Positions 1-10,183 of a stretch of 64,000 nucleotides of DNA are shown here, one piece after another (positions within the stretch are counted from its first letter, which is position 1; every line of letters starts with the position of its first letter). Source of the DNA: Rhodobacteraceae bacterium Alg238-R152. Its GTDB lineage: Bacteria > Pseudomonadota > Alphaproteobacteria > Rhodobacterales > Rhodobacteraceae. Position numbers and translations under genes: made by a program. Below the pieces are notes generated by a model that worked only from the letters and a program-made list of their open reading frames with translations, ran no database searches and had not been told where the DNA came from. Where the stretch lies: assembly GCA_900537125.1 (NCBI GenBank), contig UNRJ01000009.1, forward strand, positions 181,339 to 245,338, written 5' to 3'.

Positions 1-73
1 GGACTGTCGGAATACAGCCGCAAAACAGACGTGATACCGACGCCCAAAATTCAGCAATTCTTGGTGTTAACGT

Positions 74-853
74 TTAGGCCGACTTGAGCATGGTCCGCGC
101 TTCTTGCCCCTGCGCCCAGGCCCGCACAGCCTCGCCAAAGGCCTCAAACAACGGACGGCTCACCGGATCATTGGCCGCATCCCATTCCGGATGCCACTGC
201 ACCGACATGGTGAACCCAGGCGCACCCTCAATATAGATCGCTTCCGGCGTTTCGTCCGGCGCGTAACCATCTATAATCACACGACTTCCCGCGCGCTTGA
301 TGCCCTGTCCATGCAGCGTATTTGTCATCACTTTCTGACTGCCAAACAGGTGATGGAACGGACCGTTCTCGCTGAATTCCACAGTGTGGCGCAGCGCAAA
401 CTTCTCTTCCAGCGTGCCATCCGACGGCATCCGGTGATTGTCCCGCCCCGGCAGATCGCGAATTTCCGGGTAGAGACTGCCCCCCATGGCAACGTTAACT
501 TCCTGAAATCCCCGACAAATCCCCATAAACGGCTGCCCAGTGTCCACACAGGCCCGCACCAAAGGCAGCACAATCGCATCCCGCGCCCGGTCAAACTCGC
601 CATGCGCCGCCGTCGCCGCCTCGCCGTATTCCTCAGGGTGCACATTGGGCCGCCCCCCGGTCAGCAGAAAGCCATCACATTGCGCCAACAATTCTTCGAC
701 AGACACAAACCTTGGGTCGGCGGGAATCAACAGCGGCATACAGCCAGAAACCACTGAAACCGCTTCGGAATTCATGGTGCCCCCGGCATGTGCCGGATAT
801 TGGTCATTGATCAGATATTGGTTGCCGATGATCCCGACGACAGGACGCGTCAT
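74..853 (-). CDS. gamma-glutamyl-gamma-aminobutyrate hydrolase family protein (peptidase C26, PuuD-like)
   Basis: A 259-residue class I glutamine-amidotransferase-like hydrolase. The nucleophile Cys113 lies in GICRGFQ and the His221/Glu223 pair in QWHPEW, which completes the catalytic triad; the LLTGGRPNVHPEEYG segment (about 64-77) is typical of the PuuD/C26 group. Members cleave gamma-glutamyl amides, for example gamma-glutamyl-GABA in putrescine breakdown, in the cytoplasm. No other putrescine gene is in the window, so the real substrate is open. The gene is isolated: it reads leftward, and glcB upstream of it is closed by its own terminator. Family assignment is firm; the PuuD function itself is inferred. 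Confidence 0.85.
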   Translation of the reverse strand: MTRPVVGIIGNQYLINDQYPAHAGGTMNSEAVSVVSGCMPLLIPADPRFVSVEELLAQCDGFLLTGGRPNVHPEEYGEAATAAHGEFDRARDAIVLPLVRACVDTGQPFMGICRGFQEVNVAMGGSLYPEIRDLPGRDNHRMPSDGTLEEKFALRHTVEFSENGPFHHLFGSQKVMTNTLHGQGIKRAGSRVIIDGYAPDETPEAIYIEGAPGFTMSVQWHPEWDAANDPVSRPLFEAFGEAVRAWAQGQEARTMLKSA

Positions 854-928
854 ACTGGCCTCTTAGTCTAGTTGTGCAGGTAACCATAAGACGCGCATCC
901 CAAATGAGAAAGCCCCAAAGCCGCAAAG

Positions 929-956
929 AAAAAGGCCGGGACATCCCCCGACCTTT
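929..956 (-). terminator. intrinsic terminator of glcB
   Basis: Read on the minus strand, AAAGGTCGGG and CCCGGCCTTT form a 10-pair stem (one G-U) around a 6-nt loop, followed by five T. It starts 3 nt past the glcB stop codon. Confidence 0.8.
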
Positions 957-959
957 CGT

Positions 960-3092
960 TTACGCTTGTGCTTTGAGTTCCAACCGCCGTGCATGCAGCA
1001 CTGGCTCGGTGTAGCCAGACGGCTGGATGCGGCCTTTGAACACCAGATCGCAGGCCGCCTGGAAGGCAATCCCATCAAAGCCCGGTGCCATCGGCGTATA
1101 AAGCGGATCATTGGCATTCTGCCGATCCACTACGGCCGCCATCTTCTGCATCGCTGCCATGACCTGCTCTTCGCTCACCACACCCTGGTGCAGCCAGTTG
1201 GCCAATCCTTGGCTGGAAATCCGGCAGGTCGCGCGGTCCTCCATCAGGCCCACATCATTGATGTCCGGTACTTTGGAACAACCCACACCCTGATCCACCC
1301 AACGCACCACGTAGCCCAAAATGCCCTGCGCATTGTTTTCCACTTCGGCAGCGATCTCTTCGTCGGACAGGTTCTGCCCGTCCATCACCGGCACCGTCAG
1401 CAGATCGTCCAATGTCCCGCGCGCACCACCGGCTTTGATCTCCTCCTGCCGCGCCAGCACATCCACTTCATGGTAGTGTGTAGCGTGCAGAGTGGCCGCA
1501 GTTGGTGATGGCACCCAGGCACAATTTGCGCCGGACTTCGGATGGCCAATTTTCTGCTCCAACATCGCGCCCATCAGGTCCGGCATGGCCCACATGCCTT
1601 TGCCAATCTGAGCTTTGCCCTGAAGCCCGCACGCCAGACCGATGTCCACGTTGCGATCCTCGTAAGACAGGATCCAAGGCGTGGCCTTCATCTCACCTTT
1701 ACGCAGGAAAGCCCCTGCTACCATCGAAGTGTGGATTTCGTCACCGGTGCGATCCAGAAACCCGGTGTTGATAAACGCCACCCGGCCTTTGGCAGCCCGG
1801 ATACATTCTTTGAGGTTGGCGCTTGTGCGGCGCTCCTCGTCCATGATGCCCATTTTCACCGTGTTGCGCGGCAGGTCCAGAATGTCCTCAACCTTGGCAA
1901 AGATCGCATCCGAGAACGCCACCTCTTCCGGCCCGTGCATCTTCGGCTTCACCACATAGACCGAACCATGCACCGAGTTGCCGCTCTCCCGCTTCAGATC
2001 ATGCATCGCGATCATCACAGTCACGAGCGCATCCATCAGCCCTTCGCCAATCTCATTGCCGTCCCGATCCAGAACCGCTGGGTTGCTCATCAAGTGACCA
2101 ACGTTGCGCACCAACATCAGCGATCGGCCTTTCAGCGAGGTGTGTTCACCGTTCGCTGCGGTAAAGGAGACGTCATCTTTAAGTCGGCGCGTGAAGGTCT
2201 TGCCACCTTTGGAGACCTCTTCAGCGAGATCGCCCCGCATCAGGCCAAGCCAGTTTCCATAGGCCACAACCTTGTCTTCCGCATCCACACAGGCGACGGA
2301 ATCTTCACAATCCATGATCGTTGACAATGCACTTTCCAGCGTAATGTCGTTAACGCCCGCCTTGTCGACAGCGCCAATTTTACCAGTGCGATCAACTTCA
2401 ACAATCACATGCAGGCCGTTGTTTTTCAACAAAATACGCGATGGCGCTGATGCGTCACCAACGTGACCAGCAAACGCCTCGGCCGCCTTCAAGGAAGGAA
2501 CAAGCTGCCCACCCTCTACCGACAGTCCGTCAATATCTGCCCAGCTCCCTTCAGCCAGCGGCACCGTCTTATCAAGAAAGTCCCGGCCCCAAGCAATAAC
2601 CCGAGTACCGCGCGCCGAATCGTAGCCCTTGCCAGACGGCAGATCGCCCATCGCATCGGTGCCATAAAGTGCATCATACAGGCTGCCCCACCGCGCGTTT
2701 GCGGCATTCAACGCAAAGCGGGCATTTGTGATTGGTACCACCAACTGCGGGCCGGGAATTGCCGCAATCTCGGGATCAACATTGGCCGTTTCCACGGCAA
2801 AGTCTGCGCCTTCGGCCACCAGATAGCCAATCTCTTGCAGAAACGCTTTATACGCGTCGGCATCATGCGCTTGGCCTGTTCGGGCCAAATGCCAACCGTC
2901 GATCTTCTGTTGAATTTCCTCGCGCTTGGCCAGCAAGTCACGGTTCTTAGAGCCAAACTCATGCGCCAGAAGACTTAAGCCCTGCCAGAAATCATACGCA
3001 TCCACGCCAGTTCCAGGAAGCGCCTTACTCACAATGAAATCATAGAGCTCGTCGGCAATTTGCAGCCCGTGCTGCTCAATTCTCTTGGTCAT
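960..3092 (-). CDS. glcB: malate synthase G
   Basis: A 710-residue protein of the usual length for malate synthase G, the monomeric glyoxylate-cycle enzyme that condenses glyoxylate with acetyl-CoA to give malate. The characteristic central block [18 protein letters not shown] and the downstream [15 protein letters not shown] segment of the TIM-barrel active site are both present. A GAGGAA Shine-Dalgarno sits 9 nt before the ATG. The gene is monocistronic, diverges from pepN and is followed by a strong terminator. No isocitrate lyase is in the window, so it may serve a glyoxylate shunt elsewhere in the genome or glycolate use; many Rhodobacterales pair it with the ethylmalonyl-CoA pathway. 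Confidence 0.97.
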   Translation of the reverse strand: MTKRIEQHGLQIADELYDFIVSKALPGTGVDAYDFWQGLSLLAHEFGSKNRDLLAKREEIQQKIDGWHLARTGQAHDADAYKAFLQEIGYLVAEGADFAVETANVDPEIAAIPGPQLVVPITNARFALNAANARWGSLYDALYGTDAMGDLPSGKGYDSARGTRVIAWGRDFLDKTVPLAEGSWADIDGLSVEGGQLVPSLKAAEAFAGHVGDASAPSRILLKNNGLHVIVEVDRTGKIGAVDKAGVNDITLESALSTIMDCEDSVACVDAEDKVVAYGNWLGLMRGDLAEEVSKGGKTFTRRLKDDVSFTAANGEHTSLKGRSLMLVRNVGHLMSNPAVLDRDGNEIGEGLMDALVTVMIAMHDLKRESGNSVHGSVYVVKPKMHGPEEVAFSDAIFAKVEDILDLPRNTVKMGIMDEERRTSANLKECIRAAKGRVAFINTGFLDRTGDEIHTSMVAGAFLRKGEMKATPWILSYEDRNVDIGLACGLQGKAQIGKGMWAMPDLMGAMLEQKIGHPKSGANCAWVPSPTAATLHATHYHEVDVLARQEEIKAGGARGTLDDLLTVPVMDGQNLSDEEIAAEVENNAQGILGYVVRWVDQGVGCSKVPDINDVGLMEDRATCRISSQGLANWLHQGVVSEEQVMAAMQKMAAVVDRQNANDPLYTPMAPGFDGIAFQAACDLVFKGRIQPSGYTEPVLHARRLELKAQA

Positions 3093-3301
3093 TGTGAAAC
3101 TTCCTCATCTCTGGCGTCGCATCTCAATTAGTGCACATGTTTTCTATAGGCAATAAAACCGGTTACCTTTCTTTACCAAAGGGATTTTCAACTTTTTCCA
3201 TAGATTTGCGAAACTGCACACCCATTTTGTAAAAAATCGCCTACCCCCTTGCGGGTGCCGCGCGAAAAGCTACACCAAGATGAGCAACAATGGAGACCGT
3301 G

Positions 3302-5887
3302 ATGAACGACGCCGTGCCACAAACGATCTATCTGAAAGATTACACCCCGTTTGGCTTCATCGTGGATGGCGTCGAACTGACCTTCCGCCTGCATCCCACC
3401 AAAACGCGGGTGCTTTCGAAAATCGCCTTCCGGCCCAATCCGGAGGCCTCCGACAATCGTTTTTTCCTGCACGGTGAACAGCTTAAGCTGATCAACGCCA
3501 AGATCGACGGCGCAGACATTACCCCCCGCACCGTGGACGGCGGCATCGAAGTAGATGCGCCCGATGGTCCTTTCACATGGGAAGCTGAGGTTGAAATCAA
3601 CCCGCAGGCCAACACCGCACTCGAAGGTCTCTACATGTCCAACGGCATGTATTGCACCCAATGTGAGGCTGAGGGTTTCCGCAAAATCACCTATTATCCC
3701 GACCGCCCGGACGTCATGGCCACCTTCATCGTGCGCATCGAAGGCAACGTAGACAGCACGCCAGAGCTGCTTTCCAACGGCAACGGCGATGAATACGGCA
3801 CCGACCAAACCGTCACCCCGGCCAGCAATTACGCGGTCTGGATCGACCCTTGGCCCAAACCAGCCTACCTCTTTGCGCTTGTGGCCGGTGATCTGGTCGC
3901 TCACGAAGACACATTCGCAACCATGTCCGGCAAAGACGTGCGCCTGTCGATCTACGTCCGTCCCGGGGATGAACACAAATGTGCTTTCGGCATGGAAGCC
4001 CTTAAAAAGTCTATGAAATGGGACGAGGAGGTCTACGGACGCGAATACGATCTCGACGAGTTCAACATCGTCGCCGTGGATGATTTCAACATGGGCGCGA
4101 TGGAAAACAAGGGGCTGAACATCTTCAACAGCTCCTGCGTGCTTGCCTCCCCGGAAACCGCAACGGACGGCAACTTTGAACGCATCGAAGCTATCATCGC
4201 CCATGAGTATTTCCACAACTGGACCGGCAACCGCATTACCTGCCGCGACTGGTTCCAACTCTGCCTGAAAGAAGGCCTGACCGTTTTCCGCGATGCGCAG
4301 TTCACAGCAGACATGCGTTCTGAGCCGGTCAAGCGCATCGACGACGTGCTTGCCCTGCGTGGCCGCCAATTCCCCGAGGACCAAGGCCCCCTGTCCCACC
4401 CGGTGCGCCCCGAAAGCTTTCAGGAAATCAACAACTTCTACACGGCCACCGTCTATGAAAAAGGCGCTGAAGTGATTGGCATGCTGAAAACTTTGGTTGG
4501 AGATGATGCCTACGCCAAAGCGCTCGACCTCTATTTCGAACGCCACGACGGACAGGCCTGCACCATCGAAGACTGGATCAAAGTCTTTGAAGACAGTACC
4601 GGCCGCGACCTCACCCAGTTCAAACTGTGGTACTCTCAATCCGGCACACCAGAGGTCACCGTGCGCGAAGAGTACGACGGCGACACATTCACTCTGCACC
4701 TAAGCCAATCCAGCGCCCCAACACCGGGTCAGAACGTGAAAGCTCCACAGGTCATTCCAGTGGCCGTCGGCCTGCTCAATGACAATGGCGATGAAGTGCT
4801 CCCCACTAAGGTTCTGGAGCTCACCGAAACAGAACAGAGTTTCAGCTTCAAAGGCCTTGCCTCCCGCCCTATCCCCTCGGTTTTACGCGGTTTTTCTGCA
4901 CCTGTGACGCTGACCCAAAACATCGACAACGCCCGCCGCGCATTCCTGCTCGCGCATGACAGCGATCCATTCAACCGCTGGGAAGCGGGCCGCGATCTCG
5001 CACGCGACAGCCTAATTGGCACGATTGTGGACGGTACCGCCCCCAACGAAGACTATCTCTCTGGCCTCAAAGCGCTTCTGCGCGACGACTGCCTTGATCC
5101 GGCGTATCGCGCGCTGATGCTCGGGCATCCATCTCAGTCAGAGCTTGCAGGCATCCTGCACAAACAGGGCCAAACACCAGACCCGGCCGCGATCCACGCC
5201 GCAACGGAATCTCTGCGCGATGCAAAGGCCCACGCCTTTGCGGACCTGCTGCCAGACCTCTATGCCGCCAATCAAGTTGCAGGCCCTTTCTCGGCGGATG
5301 CAGAACCCGCTGGCAAACGCAGCCTCGCGAATGCCGCGCTCTCCCTACTGACCCGTTGGGACGGTGGCGAAGCAGCTGAAAAACAATACGAATCCGCAGA
5401 CAACATGACCCTACAACTCGCCGCCTTTGGCGCTCTTCTGGATGCGGGCAAAGGAAACAACGCCGTCGCAGCCTTCTATGACCAATGGAAAGACGACCGG
5501 CTGGTGATCGACAAATGGTTCTCCATGCAAGTCATGTTTGCCAAACCAGAAGACCTTGCCTCGACCGTTACCATTCTCTCCCAGCACGCTGACTTTGATT
5601 GGAAAAACCCCAATCGCTTCCGCGCCGTGATGGGGGTCATGGCTGCACATCACGCTGGCTTCCACCACGAGTCGGGCGCGGCCTATAAAGTGCTGGCGGA
5701 CTGGCTGATCAAGCTGGACCCTGTGAACCCGCAGACCACAGCACGGATGTGCAGCGCTTTTCAAACTTGGAAGCGCTACGATGCCAACCGCCAAGCACTC
5801 TTGAAGGCACAGCTTGAGCGCATCGCCGGTCAGGACGGCTTAAGCCGTGACACCACCGAAATGGTGACCCGCATTCTGGAGGCATAA
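3302..5887 (+). CDS. pepN: aminopeptidase N (M1 zinc metallopeptidase)
   Basis: An 861-residue cytosolic alanyl aminopeptidase, close in length to E. coli PepN. The substrate-anchoring GAMEN motif is at about 265-269. The zinc site is HEYFH (H301, E302, H305) with the third ligand E324 in KEGLTVF. The start at 3302 is preferred over an in-frame ATG at 3290 because GGAG at 3292-3295 stands 6 nt before it, whereas the upstream ATG has no ribosome-binding site. The stop codon overlaps the start of the SDR gene (TAATG), which suggests a pepN-SDR operon. The 3' third matches the PepN-specific C-terminal alpha-helical domain. It trims N-terminal residues from peptides. Confidence 0.97.
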   Translation: MNDAVPQTIYLKDYTPFGFIVDGVELTFRLHPTKTRVLSKIAFRPNPEASDNRFFLHGEQLKLINAKIDGADITPRTVDGGIEVDAPDGPFTWEAEVEINPQANTALEGLYMSNGMYCTQCEAEGFRKITYYPDRPDVMATFIVRIEGNVDSTPELLSNGNGDEYGTDQTVTPASNYAVWIDPWPKPAYLFALVAGDLVAHEDTFATMSGKDVRLSIYVRPGDEHKCAFGMEALKKSMKWDEEVYGREYDLDEFNIVAVDDFNMGAMENKGLNIFNSSCVLASPETATDGNFERIEAIIAHEYFHNWTGNRITCRDWFQLCLKEGLTVFRDAQFTADMRSEPVKRIDDVLALRGRQFPEDQGPLSHPVRPESFQEINNFYTATVYEKGAEVIGMLKTLVGDDAYAKALDLYFERHDGQACTIEDWIKVFEDSTGRDLTQFKLWYSQSGTPEVTVREEYDGDTFTLHLSQSSAPTPGQNVKAPQVIPVAVGLLNDNGDEVLPTKVLELTETEQSFSFKGLASRPIPSVLRGFSAPVTLTQNIDNARRAFLLAHDSDPFNRWEAGRDLARDSLIGTIVDGTAPNEDYLSGLKALLRDDCLDPAYRALMLGHPSQSELAGILHKQGQTPDPAAIHAATESLRDAKAHAFADLLPDLYAANQVAGPFSADAEPAGKRSLANAALSLLTRWDGGEAAEKQYESADNMTLQLAAFGALLDAGKGNNAVAAFYDQWKDDRLVIDKWFSMQVMFAKPEDLASTVTILSQHADFDWKNPNRFRAVMGVMAAHHAGFHHESGAAYKVLADWLIKLDPVNPQTTARMCSAFQTWKRYDANRQALLKAQLERIAGQDGLSRDTTEMVTRILEA

Positions 5888-6624
5888 TGTCCAAGGTATT
5901 ACTGATCACAGGTGCCAGCGCAGGCATTGGCGCCGCCACTGCCAAACTGGCTGCCGAAGCTGGTTATGACATCGCTTTAAACTACCAAAGCGACACGCAA
6001 GGCGCTGAATCCGTTGCGGAAGCTGCACGCGCCTTTGGCGTCCGCGCAGAGCTATTTCAGGCGGATGTGGCCGATCCCGTCCAAATCGACGCCATGTTCA
6101 AAGGCATCGACACACATTTTGGGCGCATCGACGCGCTGGCTAATAACGCGGGAATTGTGGATCAAGGTGCACCTGTCACAGAGTTCACACACGCGCGTCT
6201 CAAGCGCATGTTTGATGTGAATGTGATCGGCGCTATCCTGGTGGCCAAAGAGGCCGTGATCCGCATGCAAGTGCAAGGTGGTGGCGCCGTTGTGAACGTC
6301 AGCTCCGTAGCCTCCCGCACCGGCTCCGCCAATGAATATGTCGACTACGCCGCCTCCAAAGCGGCCATCGACACTTTCACCAAAGGACTCGCCGACGAGG
6401 TTGCCGCACAGGGTATTCGTGTAAACAGCCTGCGCCCCGGCATCACCGACACAGAGATCCACGCCAAGGGTGGCGCACCGGACCGCGCCACCCTTTTGGC
6501 GCATAAAATTCCGATGCAACGTGCTGGCAGCGCAGAAGAAATTGCCCGCGCCATTCTGTTTCTGCTGTCAGATGACGCCTCTTACATCACCGGCAGCACT
6601 CTTGATGTCTCAGGAGGCCGATGA
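5887..6624 (+). CDS. SDR family NAD(P)-dependent oxidoreductase
   Basis: A 245-residue classical short-chain dehydrogenase/reductase. The dinucleotide-binding TGASAGIG motif is at residues 8-15, NNAG at 86-89, the catalytic Ser at about 140, and the YAASK pair Y154/K158. The C-terminal GSTLDVSGGR is typical of the FabG/glucose-dehydrogenase-like subgroup. The gene overlaps pepN at its start and the next small gene at its stop (ATGA), so the three are probably co-transcribed. Substrate cannot be told from sequence. Confidence 0.93.
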   Translation: MSKVLLITGASAGIGAATAKLAAEAGYDIALNYQSDTQGAESVAEAARAFGVRAELFQADVADPVQIDAMFKGIDTHFGRIDALANNAGIVDQGAPVTEFTHARLKRMFDVNVIGAILVAKEAVIRMQVQGGGAVVNVSSVASRTGSANEYVDYAASKAAIDTFTKGLADEVAAQGIRVNSLRPGITDTEIHAKGGAPDRATLLAHKIPMQRAGSAEEIARAILFLLSDDASYITGSTLDVSGGR

Positions 6625-7052
6625 CAATGGACTCTCTCCAACACACCCATCACGGTCGTAACCCACGCAGTATTGTGGTGCTGTGTCTAGTCAGCGCAGG
6701 TCTGCTCGGAATGCTTGCCATTGGCTTGCACTGGGCGATTGTGGTGGTGCTCTCCCTCATTGCCGTACCCGCGCTTGTGGACGTGATCTTCAACCCCACA
6801 GCAAGTTTCGCGCTCGACGAAAACGGCATTCGTTGGAAAAACGTCACCCAAGAGGCCGAACTTGGCTTCCATCAAATCAAGTCGGCCCATATTGCCACCC
6901 GTCTCGGCGTTGCTTTTCGCATCACTCTGATCATGTTTGACGACGCTAAGGTGCGGATTCCACAAGATGTTTTGCCACCTCGCACCGATTTTGAGGCCGC
7001 ACTTTCTCGGCACGACATTCCAATCAAGCGTGACCGCCTCCGCATCATCTGA
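6621..7052 (+). CDS. small membrane protein of unknown function
   Basis: A 143-residue protein with two adjacent hydrophobic segments (about residues 17-34 and 36-54) followed by a soluble C-terminal half. The second half (ASFALDENGIRWKNV...) reads like the PH-like beta-rich domain seen in small bacterial membrane proteins, but I do not recognise a named family. It overlaps the SDR stop by ATGA and shares a GGAGG at 6613-6617; an ATG at 6627 is an alternative start with better spacing. It is likely the last gene of the pepN operon. Confidence 0.75.
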   Translation: MTMDSLQHTHHGRNPRSIVVLCLVSAGLLGMLAIGLHWAIVVVLSLIAVPALVDVIFNPTASFALDENGIRWKNVTQEAELGFHQIKSAHIATRLGVAFRITLIMFDDAKVRIPQDVLPPRTDFEAALSRHDIPIKRDRLRII

Positions 7053-7162
7053 GCGTCCAAATCGGCCACAATTCGGCCCATTCTGGCCGCATGATTTCAA
7101 GTTGGTGCCCTTTTTTGGCCCGATTACACCAACATATTCCGACCTGTGACAGGATCGGAGCT

Positions 7163-8488
7163 ATGATGAAATTGTTTTCCAGAGGTCGGGCGACCCCCCA
7201 AAGTGCGACAGCTGTCTCAGCTATGGCCGCACCGGCATTGCGCCGTTTGGGGCAGGCGATCACGGTGTCGCGACAAGCGACCAAGCCGACCCAACCAAGC
7301 GAAGGCAACAGCGCGTACCGCGATCTCTTGAGCCGGCTCGAAATTCCGATAAATGCCTCCACACCAGATCAGATTGAAAGCGAGAAAGCACGTGATCGCG
7401 GTCAGTATTTGGCACGTCAGGAGCAGTGGGATGAGCTTGAAGACCTCATATTCACACATGATCAAAACCGCACCACAACAGCCACAGGAACGCCTCTGGC
7501 GGAACTGATGCTCTTTGGCGCACGCTCTGATGTGGTGCGTGCGGCAGAGCATGCCCTGCTGCATGGCCGGCCCGCTGAAGGGGCTGATTTTTTCTCAGGA
7601 ATTGAAGCGCTTGAACACTTACTAGAGGACTACCCTAATAGCTATCCGATGGCCTTGGTTGTTGCCCATATGCACATCGATATTGGTTGGGCTTGGCGCG
7701 GTGCAGCAGCCAAAGATGACATCCGGGACGTCAATCGAGACGCGTTCCAAGCACATTTTGACCGGGCAACCGATATTCTGAATCGCTATTGCCCAAAGCA
7801 ATATTTCTCTCCTGCTCTTTCGGCTGCTCGATGTGCACTGTTGCCAGGGTCAGCCCGCCCCTTGGCCACGCTCTGCGCTGAGTTTGAATCCCTGATCTCT
7901 CTTGATCCGCTCAATCCACGGCATATGCGGGCTTTGGGCAACTATCTGTTGCCGCGTTGGTACGGAGATTTTGCGCAACTGGATTTACAAGCTCGCAGAG
8001 TTGCTGCCCAAACCTATGATATATGGGGGGCTGGAGCCTATGCTTGGGTCTGGTTTGATGCGCTGCTGGTTGACCCCAACGGTCTCGAAATGATGGAAGT
8101 TGACTACTTCATCGACGGCGTGTCGGACGCCTTGCAGCGTCGCGGTGATCAGCATTTCGCTAACCTAATGGCGGCACACCTTTATCGCAGTTGGCAGCGC
8201 GCCCGATCGCAATATGGGACAGACGGTTTGCGCGAAGACCTCCCCCCTGCCCTCCGTGTCGGTTTCGACATGGTTGTCCGCGAGCATTTGCGCGAAATTC
8301 ACCCGCTGATCTGGGGGCACGCGGAAATTGGGTTTGAAAACACCTCTCGTGTGATTTCAAAAGAACGCCTTTCAGCGAAAGGTCGCGACGTGGCGCTTCA
8401 GGCTGTGGCAATGCCATTCATGTCAGGCTTACAGGCAGGGCAAACCGTGCATTTTTCGCCCGACGGCATCACCCAAATAAACCCATAA
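7163..8488 (+). CDS. conserved hypothetical protein, probably helical-repeat
   Basis: A 441-residue soluble protein with no recognisable catalytic motif. It is rich in Ala, Leu, Arg and Trp helices (for example SLDPLNPRHMRALGNYLLPRW), in the manner of TPR-like repeat proteins. The start at 7163, or the adjacent ATG at 7166, is chosen because AGGATCGGAG lies just upstream; an earlier in-frame ATG at 7091 has no such site. The gene stands alone between the pepN operon and gatB. No function is proposed. Confidence 0.75.
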   Translation: MMKLFSRGRATPQSATAVSAMAAPALRRLGQAITVSRQATKPTQPSEGNSAYRDLLSRLEIPINASTPDQIESEKARDRGQYLARQEQWDELEDLIFTHDQNRTTTATGTPLAELMLFGARSDVVRAAEHALLHGRPAEGADFFSGIEALEHLLEDYPNSYPMALVVAHMHIDIGWAWRGAAAKDDIRDVNRDAFQAHFDRATDILNRYCPKQYFSPALSAARCALLPGSARPLATLCAEFESLISLDPLNPRHMRALGNYLLPRWYGDFAQLDLQARRVAAQTYDIWGAGAYAWVWFDALLVDPNGLEMMEVDYFIDGVSDALQRRGDQHFANLMAAHLYRSWQRARSQYGTDGLREDLPPALRVGFDMVVREHLREIHPLIWGHAEIGFENTSRVISKERLSAKGRDVALQAVAMPFMSGLQAGQTVHFSPDGITQINP

Positions 8489-8501
8489 GTCACCCGCCCT
8501 C

Positions 8502-8530
8502 TTGCTCCTTTTATCTGGCTGGCCTAGAAC
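8502..8530 (+). promoter_or_regulatory. candidate sigma-70 promoter of gatB
   Basis: TTGCTC (8502-8507) and TAGAAC (8525-8530) are separated by exactly 17 nt, placing the transcription start near 8537, about 27 nt before the gatB ATG. An AAGGAGCG Shine-Dalgarno precedes the start codon. Confidence 0.5.
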
Positions 8531-8563
8531 GCAGGTCAGCCAGATATTCAAGGAGCGTGAGCG

Positions 8564-10072
8564 ATGCTCGACCTGACATATGAAACCCCGAAGCCCAAAG
8601 TGATCGCGGGCGCCAAACATGACTGGGAATTGGTCATTGGTTTGGAGGTGCACGCTCAGGTTTCTTCCAACGCAAAACTGTTCTCCGGTGCCTCCACCCA
8701 ATTTGGCGCGGAGCCAAACTCCAACGTGGCCTTTGTGGACAGCGCGATGCCGGGTATGTTGCCAGTGATCAACGAGTATTGCGTTGCGCAAGCTGTGCGC
8801 ACTGGTCTTGGTTTGAAAGCTGAGATCCACTTGAAGTCAGCGTTTGACCGCAAGAACTACTTCTATCCGGATTTGCCGCAGGGCTACCAAATCTCCCAGC
8901 TCTATGAACCCATTGTGGGCGAAGGCGAAATCTTGGTCGACATGGGCCCAGGTGTGGCGCGATTGGTGCGCATTGAACGTATCCACCTAGAACAAGACGC
9001 AGGTAAATCCGTGCACGACATGGATCCAAACATGTCCTTTGTGGATTTGAACCGGACCGGCGTGGCGTTGATGGAGATTGTGAGCCGTCCCGACATTCGC
9101 GGCCCCGAAGAGGCAGCGGCCTACGTCACAAAGATGCGTCAGATCCTGCGCTATCTTGGCACCTGTGATGGCAATATGCAGAACGGTAACCTGCGGGCTG
9201 ACGTGAACGTGTCGATCTGCCGTCCAGGTCAGTATGAGAAGTACATGGAAACACAGGACTTCTCTCACCTTGGTACACGCTGTGAGATCAAGAACATGAA
9301 CTCCATGCGGTTTATTCAGGCCGCGATCGAATATGAAGCGCGCCGTCAGATTGCAATTGTTGAAGGTGGTGGTGAAGTCAGCCAGGAAACCCGCCTGTAT
9401 GATCCGGACAAAAATGAAACCCGCTCCATGCGCTCCAAAGAAGAAGCACATGATTATCGGTACTTCCCTTGCCCTGACCTTCTGCCTCTGGAGATCGAGC
9501 AAGAGTGGGTCGATGACATTGGCAAAGGTTTGCCGGAACTGCCGGATGAGAAAAAAGCCCGCTTTATCAATGACTACGGCGTAACAGAATATGACGCCTC
9601 AGTATTGACGGCGGAAGTGTACCTGGCCAATTACTTTGAGGCCTCGGTTGGCAAAGGTGACGGCAAGAAAACCGCCAACTGGGTCATCAACGAAGTTCTG
9701 GGACGCGCCAACAAGGCGGAAACCGCGCCACAGGATCTGGTTGCTCCGGAAGCCAACGCGGCGATTCTGGCGATGGTGGCCTCTGATGAGATCAGTACCA
9801 AAATTGCCAAGGAAGTGCTTGAGATTCATATCGAAACCAAGGACGACCCTGCAAAAATCGTGGAAGATAAAGGCCTCAAGCAGGTGACCGATACCGGTGC
9901 CATTGAAGCCGCGCTGGATGAGATCATTGCGGCCAATCCCGCCCAGGTTGAGAAGGCCAAACAAAACCCGAAACTGGCAGGCTGGTTTGTGGGACAGGTG
10001 ATGAAAGCGACCGGTGGCAAGGCCAATCCAAAGGCTGTTAACCAATTGGTGGCGCAGAAGCTGAACGGCTAA
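8564..10072 (+). CDS. gatB: Asp-tRNA(Asn)/Glu-tRNA(Gln) amidotransferase subunit B
   Basis: A 502-residue GatB, the kinase/transamidation subunit of the GatCAB complex that converts Glu-tRNA(Gln) (and Asp-tRNA(Asn)) to the amidated form. The N-terminal [11 protein letters not shown] block, the [11 protein letters not shown] segment and DVNVSI in the cradle domain are diagnostic, and the helical YqeY-like tail is at the C-terminus. gatC and gatA are not adjacent, as is common in Rhodobacterales. The gene has its own promoter and two hairpin terminators downstream, so it is probably transcribed alone. Confidence 0.97.
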   Translation: MLDLTYETPKPKVIAGAKHDWELVIGLEVHAQVSSNAKLFSGASTQFGAEPNSNVAFVDSAMPGMLPVINEYCVAQAVRTGLGLKAEIHLKSAFDRKNYFYPDLPQGYQISQLYEPIVGEGEILVDMGPGVARLVRIERIHLEQDAGKSVHDMDPNMSFVDLNRTGVALMEIVSRPDIRGPEEAAAYVTKMRQILRYLGTCDGNMQNGNLRADVNVSICRPGQYEKYMETQDFSHLGTRCEIKNMNSMRFIQAAIEYEARRQIAIVEGGGEVSQETRLYDPDKNETRSMRSKEEAHDYRYFPCPDLLPLEIEQEWVDDIGKGLPELPDEKKARFINDYGVTEYDASVLTAEVYLANYFEASVGKGDGKKTANWVINEVLGRANKAETAPQDLVAPEANAAILAMVASDEISTKIAKEVLEIHIETKDDPAKIVEDKGLKQVTDTGAIEAALDEIIAANPAQVEKAKQNPKLAGWFVGQVMKATGGKANPKAVNQLVAQKLNG

Positions 10073-10108
10073 AAGCCACGTCGGTATTGCGTCTGTATTG
10101 CGACTGTA

Positions 10109-10137
10109 ACGCGTCGGTGCAAAAACCGGCGCGTTTT
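10109..10137 (+). terminator. intrinsic terminator downstream of gatB
   Basis: The stem ACGCGTCGGT/ACCGGCGCGT (10 pairs, one G-U) has a GCAAAA loop and ends in TTTT. Confidence 0.7.
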
Positions 10138-10159
10138 GCGTTTGTGAAGTTAACATTTG

Positions 10160-10180
10160 GGCGGCGTACCCGCCTTTTTT
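10160..10180 (+). terminator. second intrinsic terminator, gatB/S8 peptidase junction
   Basis: GGCGG/CCGCC with a 5-nt loop is followed by six T on the plus strand. It backs up the first gatB terminator and protects the convergent peptidase gene that ends at 10184. Confidence 0.6.
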
Positions 10181-10183
10181 GAT

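Noticed and set aside
3188..4699. 503-codon open frame antisense to pepN
   Set aside because: It lies opposite a complete M1 peptidase, lacks any recognisable domain and reflects third-position G+C bias.
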